The notes below the pieces were generated by a model. That model ran no database searches, was not told the origin of the DNA, and saw nothing but the letters and a program-made list of their open reading frames with translations. The position numbers and the translations under genes were made by a program. From Phycisphaeraceae bacterium (lineage in GTDB: Bacteria; Planctomycetota; Phycisphaerae; Phycisphaerales; UBA1924), in NCBI GenBank assembly GCA_019636625.1, contig JAHBXE010000008.1:1-64000 (forward strand): DNA of 64,000 nucleotides, read 5' to 3'. Positions 30,585 through 39,064 of the stretch are shown here, piece after piece (the first letter of the stretch is position 1; every line of letters starts with the position of its first letter).

Positions 30585-31534
30585 ACCCCCTCCGTTTCCG
30601 CCGACAGCTTTGCGGCATGCCGCGCCTTGGCCTCTTCATCCAACTCGACCTGCTTCCGCGCCAGCACCACCGCCCCGAGCATCGCCATCAGCAGGATCAC
30701 GCCCGCGATTTCGATCGCCCCGGGATGGTCCGCCAGCAGCGAAAACCCGACTCCCTCGATGTTCGCCGGCTTCATTCCGGCGGGCCAGTCCTTCCGCTCG
30801 ATAGCGCGAGGAACGCCGTCCTTGTCGACAATGCGGACCACCCCGGCGGCAAGATCGATCGCCGGCGCCCCGGTCTGCTCATTTCGATCCAGTTTCTCCC
30901 CCGCCTTCATCAACCCGGCGTTCCGCAGCGCCGTCTCGACCTTCCCCGGCATCCGGACAATCAGCGTCTCCTCCGGCGGCTTTCCGGGCGGGGGCAGGTT
31001 CGGCAACCCCCGGAACATCAGCGTCGTCAGCACCCCCAGGAGAACGAACCCGGCCAATGTCGCCGCGATCGGCTCGCGGCTCACCGCGTCATACTCGGGC
31101 AGAATCTCGGTATCCCCCCCGGTCGGTGCCTGCGTCGCCAGCATGATCACGAACAGGTAGGTGATCAGGATCGCGCCCGCGTACACGATGATCAACGCAA
31201 AGGCCAGGAACTCCGCCCCCAGGATCACGAACATACCCGCCGTCGAAAGGACGGTCAGGATGAAGTACAACGCCGCGTACACCGGACGCGGATGGGTAAT
31301 CACCCGCAGCGCTGCTCCCAGCGAAATGACGGAGAAGATGTAGAAGTACACGTTGGGGATCGCCGGCGCGGCCTTGAGGCTCAAGGCGACGATCACCAAA
31401 CCGCCCGCCGCCGCCGCGATCACCGCCCCGATGATCTGCGGGCTCACCCCCCGCCGCGGCAGGGCCATGCACACACCCACGGCTCCAAGAGCCAGCAGCG
31501 TGTACAAGATCACAGGGCCGATCACCTGTTCCAA
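30581..31534 (-). CDS. nuoJ: NADH-quinone oxidoreductase subunit J
   Basis: The subunit has about 317 residues and five membrane helices. AEFLAFALIIVYAGAILITY is the signature third helix with its pi-bulge. Between helices 4 and 5 lies an extra soluble loop of about 100 residues (about 175-275) not found in short NuoJ. The start is uncertain: the open frame reaches 31618 with unlikely sequence. TTG 31534 has AGGGG 6 nt upstream, and GTG 31525 is an alternative. It heads the nuoJKLMN unit; nuoA-I are not in the window, so the complex I genes are split. Confidence 0.88.
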   Translation of the reverse strand: MEQVIGPVILYTLLALGAVGVCMALPRRGVSPQIIGAVIAAAAGGLVIVALSLKAAPAIPNVYFYIFSVISLGAALRVITHPRPVYAALYFILTVLSTAGMFVILGAEFLAFALIIVYAGAILITYLFVIMLATQAPTGGDTEILPEYDAVSREPIAATLAGFVLLGVLTTLMFRGLPNLPPPGKPPEETLIVRMPGKVETALRNAGLMKAGEKLDRNEQTGAPAIDLAAGVVRIVDKDGVPRAIERKDWPAGMKPANIEGVGFSLLADHPGAIEIAGVILLMAMLGAVVLARKQVELDEEAKARHAAKLSAETEGV

Positions 31535-31749
31535 CTCGCGCCCCTGACAGACCAAGCCGCCACGATCAACACCCGAACAGGTGTTGCCCGGCGAAGGGCG
31601 AGAGGATAGAGCAAGCAAACGCGACCTTCAACTGCTGGGTGTCCCGAGCCTCCGGGGCGGGTCGCCGTGTTCCGCCATCTCTTGGGGACCTCACTCGCTG
31701 CTTGGGGTCCTCAACCTCCCGAATTCCCCAAAGCCATTACCATCCCGAC

Positions 31750-32373
31750 GTGCGCCGCCACATCCCGAACATTCTCACCCTCACCCGCATCGCGCTCGCG
31801 GTTGCCTTCTTCGCCGTCCTGACCCCCTGGCGCTACGACGCTTCCCCCTTGGCAAAGGGCCAATCTCCCGATGTTTGGCTCCTCATCGCCACCGGCCTGT
31901 TCATGCTCGCCGCCCTGACCGACGCACTCGACGGGCACTTGGCCCGAAAGTGGAACGTCGTCTCTGTCTTCGGTCGCATCATGGACCCCTTTGCCGACAA
32001 GGTCCTGATCATCGGCGCCTTCATCTACCTCGCCGGGCCCGGCTTCTCTTCCGGTAACCGACAGGTCTCGGGCGTCGAGCCCTGGATGGCCGCCGTCATC
32101 CTCGCCAGGGAACTGCTCATCACCTCCATCCGCGCCGCCTTCGAATCTCGGGGCGTCTCCTTTGCCGCCACCGCCAGCGGCAAGTGGAAGATGATCCTTC
32201 AATCCCTTTGCATTCCCGCCGTCCTGCTCCTGCTCTGCTTCGATCCCTCCCGCACGCTCCTCGATGGCCGCGCCATCGACATCCTCACCTGGTCCACCGT
32301 TCTCGTCACCGCCTGGTCCGCCATCCCTTACATTCACCGCGCCGTGACCGCCTCCCGCTCGACCCCACTCTGA
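31750..32373 (+). CDS. pgsA: CDP-diacylglycerol-glycerol-3-phosphate phosphatidyltransferase
   Basis: A 207-residue membrane enzyme of the CDP-alcohol phosphatidyltransferase family. The diagnostic motif DG-x2-AR-x8-G-x3-D-x3-D is present as DALDGHLAR followed by GRIMDPFADK (about residues 57-84). It makes phosphatidylglycerophosphate, the precursor of phosphatidylglycerol. The frame is open from 31639, but GTG 31750 (encoding MRRHIPNILTLTR) matches the family start. Nine nucleotides separate it from pgpA, the next enzyme of the pathway, so the two form an operon. It diverges from nuoJ. Confidence 0.9.
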   Translation: MRRHIPNILTLTRIALAVAFFAVLTPWRYDASPLAKGQSPDVWLLIATGLFMLAALTDALDGHLARKWNVVSVFGRIMDPFADKVLIIGAFIYLAGPGFSSGNRQVSGVEPWMAAVILARELLITSIRAAFESRGVSFAATASGKWKMILQSLCIPAVLLLLCFDPSRTLLDGRAIDILTWSTVLVTAWSAIPYIHRAVTASRSTPL

Positions 32374-32381
32374 GCCGCACC

Positions 32382-32882
32382 GTGAAAAGCACCATCCCCA
32401 TCCTCACCACCTTCGGTCTCGGGCACATGCGCCCCTTCCCCGGCACCTGGGGCTCCATCCCCACTGTCGTGGTGGCCGCCATCCTTGTCGCCGCCGGCCT
32501 CGGCCCCGCCTCCCACCCCGCGCTCTTCAACGCCCTCTTGCTTGCCATTCTCCTCTTCTTCACCCTCGCCTGCGCTATTCGCGGCGATGAAGCCGAGGCC
32601 GTTTTTCTCAAGAAGGACCCCTCCCAGGTCGTGGCCGATGAAACCGCCGGCCAAGCCATCCCCCTCCTGTTCCTCCCCGCCTCGGCCTTCGCCACGCCCG
32701 CCGCCTCCGCCTGGACCTTGCTCCTGACCTTCATCGCCTTCCGGGTCATGGACATTCTGAAGCCCTGGCCGGCGGCGCCGATCCAGAAGTACCCCGGCGG
32801 GTGGGGCGTCGTCCTCGACGATCTGATCGCGGGCGTTTACGCCCTCGTGGTGATGCAGGTTGTCACCCGCTGGTTGATCTGA
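32382..32882 (+). CDS. pgpA: Phosphatidylglycerophosphatase A
   Basis: A 166-residue membrane phosphatase. It has GTWGS near residue 21, VVADETAGQAIPL, FRVMDILKPWP and YPGGWGVVLDDLIAG, all hallmarks of PgpA with its acidic Mg-binding residues. It removes the phosphate from the pgsA product to give phosphatidylglycerol. GTG 32382 is chosen because it lies 9 nt after the pgsA stop and begins at the family start; the longer frame overlaps pgsA without domain support. The pairing strengthens both assignments. Confidence 0.92.
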   Translation: MKSTIPILTTFGLGHMRPFPGTWGSIPTVVVAAILVAAGLGPASHPALFNALLLAILLFFTLACAIRGDEAEAVFLKKDPSQVVADETAGQAIPLLFLPASAFATPAASAWTLLLTFIAFRVMDILKPWPAAPIQKYPGGWGVVLDDLIAGVYALVVMQVVTRWLI

Positions 32883-32937
32883 CAGGATGTGAAGCGCCGC
32901 CACCGACCTTCCGAACAACTCGCCGAAAGGTCAAACA

Positions 32938-33216
32938 ATGCCCTGCCTCCTGGCCGCCGTCGCGTTCTTCTTCCCCCGCCTGGTGATCATCCTCCTGGCG
33001 ATATTCAGCAGTTACCTTTCCGCCGCGTTCAACGGGTGGGTCGTTCCGCTCCTGGGCTTTCTGTTCCTGCCTTACACCACCCTGGCCTACGCCTGGGCGA
33101 AGAACTCCCACGGCGCCATCGACGGTTGGTACCTCGTTGTTGTCATCCTCGCGGTCCTCATGGACCTCGGCGCCATGGGTGGCGGGGCGGATGCCTCGCG
33201 CCGCTCCAGGCGGTGA
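32938..33216 (+). CDS. Small conserved three-helix membrane protein
   Basis: A 92-residue protein with three hydrophobic segments, starting MPCLLAAVAFFFPR; the middle part has FLPYTTLAYAWAKNSHG. Small proteins with this start and a TLAYAW-like motif are widespread in bacteria, but I know no assigned function. GAAAGG lies about 5 nt before the ATG. It sits 55 nt after pgpA on the same strand and may be co-transcribed. The Ser/Arg-rich C-terminus is probably cytoplasmic. Confidence 0.75.
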   Translation: MPCLLAAVAFFFPRLVIILLAIFSSYLSAAFNGWVVPLLGFLFLPYTTLAYAWAKNSHGAIDGWYLVVVILAVLMDLGAMGGGADASRRSRR

Positions 33217-33249
33217 TCCCCTTCCCCGCAGCGCTTCACCCCCACCCGT

Positions 33250-35274
33250 TCACCTGCCTACCCACACATTGTTGTTTTCCTCGATATCCGGCAGCCGTCC
33301 CTCCGGGTCCACTTCCACCTTCACGATCTTCCGCGTGCCGGCGCCCCACCCCTCTCCGCGGACCGTCCATTGGTTTGTTGTCATCCATGCCTCCACCGGC
33401 AAACGTCGGTCCTCCACCGAGCCATCCGCGAATGTCACGCGGTAGTCCAGGGGCATCACCACCTCGCCGTGGTTGGTGAACGTCACGACCTGATCATCCT
33501 TCCGCAGCCATTCCACCTTCACACCCACATCAAAGTTCCCCGTCTCGAGGAACCACCCACGCCAGAACCACGCCAGGTCCATCCCCGCCGCATCCTCCAT
33601 GCACCGGAAAAAGTCCGCCGGGCGGGGTGACTTGAACGCCCATTGCGCGATGTACCGCCGAAACGCCCGATCAAACCGTTCCGGCCCGAGCACATCCTCA
33701 CGCAGCATCCGCATCACCGCCTCCGGCTTGCCGTACTGCGTGAACCCGAGCCGCCCCCGCCACACCGCATCCGGCGCCGTTTCCATCGGTTGCTGCTGAC
33801 CGAGCGCGTTCTCCCTCGCGAACTCGCGCATCTCCCGCCGGCGCGAGCCCCGATCGGGGTACCGCTCTTGGTTCGAATAGATATTGATGAACGAGTTGAA
33901 CCCCTCATCCATCCACGCGTGCCGCCTCTCGTCCGTGTTCACCACCATCGGGAACCAGTTGTGCCCGATCTCGTGCGTCGTCACGCCGTAGAGCCCGTGC
34001 TCATCGTTCCGCTCCGCGCAGAAGATCACCATCGGGTACTCCATGCCGCCCACCACACCGTTCACGTTCACCGCCGTGGGATACGGGTACCGGAACCAAC
34101 GCCGGTTGTACCCCTCGATCGCGAACTTCAGCATGTCCGTCGATTGATTCCAGAGCGGCGTCGCCTCCTTGGGGTACACGCTCTGCACCAGCGTCCCCGT
34201 CGGCTTCCCGTCCGCGCCCATCGGGCCGCTCTCCGCCAGAAAGCACGCATCCCAGATGAACGCCTCGCTGCTCGCCCACGCCACTGTCCTCACCTTCTCC
34301 GCCCGGAACTTCCAGGTGGCCATTCCCTCCCCGCGCCCGGGCACTTCCTCCGGCTTCACCACCAGCACAGACTTCTCGCTCCCCCGGGCCTCCGCCAGCC
34401 TCGCCCGCTGCACCGGTGTCAGGACCTCCTCCTCGTTCTCCAATACGCCCGTACACACAACCACGTGCCCCCGCGGCACCGTCAGCCGCACTTCGTATGT
34501 CCCGAAGTTGGTGTAGAACTCGCCCGACCCAAGGTACGGCAGCGTGTTCCAGCCGTAGTAGTCGTCGAACACGCACACGGCGGGGAACCACTGCGCCACC
34601 TGAAAGATCGTCCCCTGCTCCACCGTGTCGATCCCCATCCGATCCGCGCCGAACCGGGGCAACTCAAACGTCCACGCGACCTCAAACTCAAAGGTGCCCC
34701 CCTTGGGTGCGATCGGCTCGGGGATCTCCAGCCGGCCCACCGTGTCGTAGACCGACAGCGTCAAGTCCGCCCCGCCGTCAACCGCTTTCACATACTTGAC
34801 ATAAATGCCGCCATCGTGCCCCCGGTATCCAAACCGAGTCCCCTGCTCCACCGACCCCGCCCCAAGCGAATCTTTCCGAAAGAGGTTCTGCTCCAGGTGC
34901 AGCCAGAGGTAGTCCAGCGCCTGCGGCGAGTTGTTGATGTACCGCACCTTCGCCCGCCCCACAACCTCGCGCTTCTCCGCATCGAGCGCGGCGTCAATCG
35001 AGTAGTCCACCTGCTGCTGCCAGTACTCGGGCCCCGGCGTCCCCGCGGCCGTCCGCACCAGGCTCGGCGACGGCAGGTCGAGCGGCGAGAAGATCGTCTG
35101 GCTTCCCCTCGCCCCGGGTGCACGAAAGTATGCCGCATCCCTCGCCCCCGAATCCGGCACGTGCGCCTCGCGCTGCGCCCGCATTTTCGCCAGCATCCCG
35201 CCCGGCGCCCCGCACCCGCTCAACACCAGCAAGCCGACATACGTAGCGCACAGCACCGCTCGAACACCAACCAT
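33250..35274 (-). CDS. M1-family zinc aminopeptidase, predicted lipoprotein
   Basis: A 674-residue metallopeptidase. HEIGHNWFP (about residues 434-442) with WMDEGFN 18 residues later gives the HExxH-x18-E zinc site, and GGMEYPMVIF corresponds to the exopeptidase GxMEN-type motif. An N-terminal lipoprotein signal ending LSGC (from ATG 35274, with GGAG 8 nt upstream) places it on the cell surface or in the periplasm. The frame is open to 35340, but that extension lacks a signal peptide. It should trim N-terminal residues from peptides. The neighbouring FMN reductase gene is on the same strand 146 nt upstream; no functional link is seen. Confidence 0.9.
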   Translation of the reverse strand: MVGVRAVLCATYVGLLVLSGCGAPGGMLAKMRAQREAHVPDSGARDAAYFRAPGARGSQTIFSPLDLPSPSLVRTAAGTPGPEYWQQQVDYSIDAALDAEKREVVGRAKVRYINNSPQALDYLWLHLEQNLFRKDSLGAGSVEQGTRFGYRGHDGGIYVKYVKAVDGGADLTLSVYDTVGRLEIPEPIAPKGGTFEFEVAWTFELPRFGADRMGIDTVEQGTIFQVAQWFPAVCVFDDYYGWNTLPYLGSGEFYTNFGTYEVRLTVPRGHVVVCTGVLENEEEVLTPVQRARLAEARGSEKSVLVVKPEEVPGRGEGMATWKFRAEKVRTVAWASSEAFIWDACFLAESGPMGADGKPTGTLVQSVYPKEATPLWNQSTDMLKFAIEGYNRRWFRYPYPTAVNVNGVVGGMEYPMVIFCAERNDEHGLYGVTTHEIGHNWFPMVVNTDERRHAWMDEGFNSFINIYSNQERYPDRGSRRREMREFARENALGQQQPMETAPDAVWRGRLGFTQYGKPEAVMRMLREDVLGPERFDRAFRRYIAQWAFKSPRPADFFRCMEDAAGMDLAWFWRGWFLETGNFDVGVKVEWLRKDDQVVTFTNHGEVVMPLDYRVTFADGSVEDRRLPVEAWMTTNQWTVRGEGWGAGTRKIVKVEVDPEGRLPDIEENNNVWVGR

Positions 35275-35420
35275 GGAGTGGCTCCAAAGGGTCTCCGCCC
35301 CGGGAGCATACGGACCTTTGACCGCACCCGCCGGCTTCACCCCCCTGCCGGTTCAAGCTCTTCACCAGCGTGGACATCGCGGCGTGGCGCACGACTACAT
35401 CACCCCGTACGAAAACAGGG

Positions 35421-35978
35421 TCACTTCACCCCATTGGCCTCCACCCATGCCGCGTACCGCTCGATGAACTTGCCCAGCAGCGTCTTGGTCGCTTCGTCCG
35501 TCAGGTTCGCCCCGGCGTCGAACAGCGTCGAAGCCCGCCCGATGTACGCCTCCGGCCCCGGCATGCACGGCATGTTGAGATACATCAGCACCTGCCGCAG
35601 ATGATGATTGGCCCCGAAGGCCCCCAGGGGGCCGATCGACACGCTCACGATGCCCGCGGGCTTCCCGTTCCACACGCTCTTCCCGTACGGCCGCGAGCCG
35701 ATGTCGATGGCGTTCTTCAGCACGCCCGGAATCGACCGGTTGTACTCCGGCGTGCAGAACAACACGCCATCCGACTTCGCGATCGCTTCGCGGAACGCCA
35801 GCCACGACGCCGGGGGGTTCGCCTCCAGATCCTCGCTGAACAAAGGCAGATCACCGATCGGCACCATCGACAGTTTCAGCGGCGCCGGCGCCATGCCGGC
35901 CAGCACACCGGCGACCTTCCGATTGAACGATTCCTTGCGAAGGCTTCCGACAATCATGGCGATGTGGCGTGTGGTCAT
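35421..35978 (-). CDS. NAD(P)H-dependent FMN reductase
   Basis: The 185-residue flavodoxin-like protein matches the ChrR/AzoR/SsuE-type NADPH-dependent FMN reductase family. IVGSLRKESFNRKVA is the FMN phosphate-binding loop, TPEYNRSIPGVLKNAIDIGS is the family signature, and VSIGPLGAFGANHHLRQVL follows. It is cytosolic and likely reduces FMN, quinones or metal ions. GAGAGGA lies about 7 nt before the ATG. Exact substrate cannot be told from sequence. Confidence 0.9.
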   Translation of the reverse strand: MTTRHIAMIVGSLRKESFNRKVAGVLAGMAPAPLKLSMVPIGDLPLFSEDLEANPPASWLAFREAIAKSDGVLFCTPEYNRSIPGVLKNAIDIGSRPYGKSVWNGKPAGIVSVSIGPLGAFGANHHLRQVLMYLNMPCMPGPEAYIGRASTLFDAGANLTDEATKTLLGKFIERYAAWVEANGVK

Positions 35979-36033
35979 GGGTGCATCCTCTCAGTCCGTT
36001 GTCGTGAAAGGTACTCTTCGTACACGATGGTGC

Positions 36034-36960
36034 TCACCGCCGGGTCGGCGGGCGCGGAGGGGTCTTCCCCGCCGCGATCCAAAGGTACGCCAGCGAACCG
36101 ATCATCCGCGGCGGCAACAACGTCACCGCCAGCCAGCGCATCAACGGTCGGCCGATCATCAACCCGACACAAAACGCCACAAACGCGGAGCCAAGCATGG
36201 TTCCCACCAACCAAGGACCCAACAAGCGACGTGCCTCTTCAATCGCATACACCACGCCACCGCCCCATGCGAACCGGGTGGTCGGGCTTGACAGGGCCAA
36301 CCACGCGAAGGTGGCCGCCAACAGGATCGGGATCAGCGCGAAGACCAGGAGCCGCCACCTCGGCTGCGTCAGCAGGAAGTTGGCCCACACCGCCCCCAGC
36401 AGGATCGCCACGACAATGCTCCAGAACAGCGGACCGCGTACGGACCAATCCGCCGCCCGCCACGGGCCGCCCAGTTCCTTGATGAATGAACCGGGGTCCT
36501 GCTTCGACCACCACGCCGCATCAATCCACACGTACGCCCCCACCGTCGCGGCCTGTCCCCCGAACGACGCCTTGAACACCGCCTTGTCCGCCTCCGGCGC
36601 CCCATTGAACCACTCGAGGTGACGGCGCGAAATCAACTCCGCCAAGCGCGCGGACCCCATCTCCGTGTTCCCCTGGCTCATGCCGAAGAGGATCCCCGCC
36701 GTCGCGAAGATGCCGCCGATGAGCAGCAGGAGCCACAGGGCCGCCAGCGCGGCCGCGAGCCTGCCCGCCCACCGGCCCAGCAGCGGGTACTCCTGCAGCG
36801 AAGCCACCGTGGAGCACTCCGGGCATCGGACCATGATCATGCCGTACACCGGCTCGCGGACCACGGGCTGGCCGACCAGATTGAAGTGGCACTTGATGCA
36901 GACCCGATCCCCGACCAGCGTCGAGACCCGGACTTCGGACGTGGTTGGATCCTGGCTCAT
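36034..36960 (-). CDS. Zinc-ribbon membrane protein of unknown function
   Basis: A 308-residue protein with an N-terminal zinc ribbon (Cys21, 24, 46, 49: CIKC and CPEC) followed by several membrane helices (about 68-95 and four in the second half), with a soluble loop between them. ATG 36960 overlaps the stop of the upstream gene by 4 nt and is chosen over the open frame to 37335. With its upstream partner it makes a two-gene unit of zinc-ribbon membrane proteins. I do not recognise a family; a membrane stress or sensing role is speculation. Confidence 0.7.
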   Translation of the reverse strand: MSQDPTTSEVRVSTLVGDRVCIKCHFNLVGQPVVREPVYGMIMVRCPECSTVASLQEYPLLGRWAGRLAAALAALWLLLLIGGIFATAGILFGMSQGNTEMGSARLAELISRRHLEWFNGAPEADKAVFKASFGGQAATVGAYVWIDAAWWSKQDPGSFIKELGGPWRAADWSVRGPLFWSIVVAILLGAVWANFLLTQPRWRLLVFALIPILLAATFAWLALSSPTTRFAWGGGVVYAIEEARRLLGPWLVGTMLGSAFVAFCVGLMIGRPLMRWLAVTLLPPRMIGSLAYLWIAAGKTPPRPPTRR

Positions 36961-37661
36961 TGGCCCTTCCTCGCGGCCCGGCGCTTCCGAAGCCGCTTGA
37001 TGAATCGTTGTCGACGCGACCAGCGGAACAGTGACTCCAGGCCCCGCCCGATCGGGGCGGCACAGAGCACGATGATCAACGCCGCGACAAGCAGGAACGC
37101 CTGCTCCCCCGTGTCCCGTGCCGTCGGCCCGGTGTAAGGCCCGACTATCGCGAAAGAGCGAAAGGGGTACATGAGCCATTCGCTCCATAACAAGACCGCC
37201 ACAAGCACAGCCCACCCAAGGGCCGGGATCGGCCATCTCCATCGTCCGATGGAACTCCGCAGCCACACACCGACCACCACCAGGAACAGCGGAACAAGCA
37301 GGAAAATCAGAAAGCCTTCGTCGCGCCAGAACCACTCATCGAACGCCCGCCCACCGTACCCTTGCACCGCCCGATGGAGCCTCCACGGCGGGACGCCAAG
37401 GTCTCTCAGTTCTCTCTGCAAGACCGCGATGAAACCCGCGGACGCGAGTGTGAAGAGTCCGGCAAGAAAGCACTGCACGATCAGCAGCATCCACGCCCGA
37501 ATGACAAGCCATTCCGACCGCCAACGGCGGACGATGGGATGCCGCCGCCGGACGCACACGTAGCCGCACCCGCATCGAACCATCGGAAGCCCGTATGCAA
37601 ACTCCGCCCGCTTCCGGGTCAGTTCCGTGCCGCAGCAAGGGCAGACAAGAGCGATAAGCAC
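36957..37661 (-). CDS. Zinc-ribbon membrane protein of unknown function
   Basis: A 234-residue protein. The first 40 residues hold a zinc ribbon (CPCCG at 7-11 and CGCGYVC at 30-36), followed by about four membrane helices and a strongly basic C-terminus. GTG 37661 is the start; its Shine-Dalgarno is weak. It is coupled by a 4-nt overlap to the next zinc-ribbon membrane gene and diverges from the SPFH gene across 137 bp. No named family recognised. Confidence 0.65.
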   Translation of the reverse strand: MLIALVCPCCGTELTRKRAEFAYGLPMVRCGCGYVCVRRRHPIVRRWRSEWLVIRAWMLLIVQCFLAGLFTLASAGFIAVLQRELRDLGVPPWRLHRAVQGYGGRAFDEWFWRDEGFLIFLLVPLFLVVVGVWLRSSIGRWRWPIPALGWAVLVAVLLWSEWLMYPFRSFAIVGPYTGPTARDTGEQAFLLVAALIIVLCAAPIGRGLESLFRWSRRQRFIKRLRKRRAARKGQ

Positions 37662-37798
37662 ACCGGAGAATACCGAATCGAGGTCGAAACGTTTCCCGCT
37701 CCCGGTATGCTTGGGGACTGAAACCGCGGGGGCGGCAGGCCGAACGATCCTTTGCCCGGGGCGATTCCGGGCGTGCCAGGCAGAAAAAGGAGCTCCGC

Positions 37799-38893
37799 AT
37801 GAGCATCTGGGACCGGCTGAAGAAGGAACTGATCGACATCATCCAGTACCTGGATGACACCAACAACACGCTCGTCTACCGCTTCGAGCGGTTCCAGAAC
37901 GAGATCAAGTGGGGCGCCAAGCTCGTCGTCCGCGAGGGACAGGCGGCCGTCTTCATCAACGAGGGCAAACTCGCCGACGTTTTCGGTCCCGGCACCTACA
38001 CGCTCGACACCAAGAACCTGCCCATCCTCGCCACCCTCAAGGGCTGGAAGTACGGCTTCGAGTCGCCCTTCAAGGCCGAGGTGTACTTCATCTCCACGCG
38101 GCAGTTCACCGACCTCAAGTGGGGCACGATGAACCCCGTCATCGTGCGCGACCCGGAGTTCGGCCCCATCCGCCTCCGCGCCTTCGGGACCTACGCCATC
38201 CGCGTCAAGGACCCGGCCACGTTCATCCGCGAAATCGTGGGCACGGACGGCCGCTTCACCACGGATGAGATCGTCAACCAGCTCCGCAACGTGATCGTCT
38301 CACACCTTGGCGATGCCCTCGGCGAATCCAAGATCGGCGTGGTCGACATGTCCGCGCGTTACCGCGAGATGGGCGAGTTTCTGACCCTCGAAATGCGCCC
38401 GTGGTTCGAGGGCATCGGGCTCGATCTGACCACCATGCTGGTGGAGAACATCTCCCTCCCTCCGGAGGTCGAACAGGCACTCGACAAGCGCTCCAGCATG
38501 GGCGTCATCGGTAACGTCGAGCAGTACGCCAAGTTCCAGGCCGCCGACGCTCTTCGTGATGCCGCCAAAAACCCCGGCGCGGCGGGAATGATGGTCGGCA
38601 TGGGCGTCGGGAACGTCCTCGGCGGACAGATGGCCGGCGTCGCGGCAGGGAGCGCCAGCGGCGGCACACCCCCGACGCCGCCTCCGATTCCGGCCGTCGC
38701 CTTCTTTGTTGCGATCAACAACCAGCAGGCGGGACCGTTTGATGCCTCGGCGCTGCGGGCGAAAGTGGCCGGCGGCGAACTCCGCCCCGAAACCCTGGTC
38801 TGGAAACAAGGAATGGCCAGCTGGGCACCGGCGCGCGAAGTCCCCGAGCTGGCGGCCGTCTTGAACTCGGCACCGCCGCCGCTGCCGGGGTAA
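37799..38893 (+). CDS. SPFH/band 7 protein with C-terminal GYF_2 domain
   Basis: A 364-residue protein. Residues about 1-260 are an SPFH domain of the YdjI/virion-core-like group (KWGAKLVVREGQAAVFINEG, FGTYAIRVKDPATFI). A Gly-rich linker at about 260-295 and a GYF_2 domain at about 300-355 (QQAGPFDASALRAKVAGGEL, WKQGMASWAPA) follow. SPFH proteins form oligomeric scaffolds at membranes. The Bacillus YdjI relative works with PspA-type envelope stress factors. AAGGAG lies 6 nt before the ATG. The next gene is a double zinc-ribbon protein, as in other bacteria where these pair up. Confidence 0.88.
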   Translation: MSIWDRLKKELIDIIQYLDDTNNTLVYRFERFQNEIKWGAKLVVREGQAAVFINEGKLADVFGPGTYTLDTKNLPILATLKGWKYGFESPFKAEVYFISTRQFTDLKWGTMNPVIVRDPEFGPIRLRAFGTYAIRVKDPATFIREIVGTDGRFTTDEIVNQLRNVIVSHLGDALGESKIGVVDMSARYREMGEFLTLEMRPWFEGIGLDLTTMLVENISLPPEVEQALDKRSSMGVIGNVEQYAKFQAADALRDAAKNPGAAGMMVGMGVGNVLGGQMAGVAAGSASGGTPPTPPPIPAVAFFVAINNQQAGPFDASALRAKVAGGELRPETLVWKQGMASWAPAREVPELAAVLNSAPPPLPG

Positions 38894-38899
38894 GCGTTT

Positions 38900-39020
38900 G
38901 AACGCAGGGGCCGCTGAGGTCACAGCGAAGTACGGGTGATCTCGCTGATCAGTCTTTTTGGTTTACGGACGCTCCGATTCTGTTTCCTCCTTCTCTGTGT
39001 TCTCCGCGCCCTCTGCGTTC
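38900..39020. repeat. Imperfect inverted-repeat intergenic element
   Basis: Two 29-nt arms, 38900-38928 and 38992-39020, are inverted repeats matching at 23 of 29 positions, separated by 63 nt. The right arm (GAACGCAGAGGGCGCGGAGA in minus sense) belongs to a kind of ACGCAGAG-rich intergenic sequence seen in many bacterial genomes. It lies between the SPFH and zinc-ribbon genes and could form a large stem in the transcript or be the remnant of a small mobile repeat. No second copy was noticed in the window. Confidence 0.6.
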
Positions 39021-39064
39021 AGAACCAGATCTCGAATCAACCGACGGCGGAGACGCGTTGACGC

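Noticed and set aside
33643-35604. 653-residue plus-strand frame opposite the M1 peptidase
   Set aside because: His/Arg/Pro-rich shadow of a gene with a complete zinc site and lipoprotein signal.
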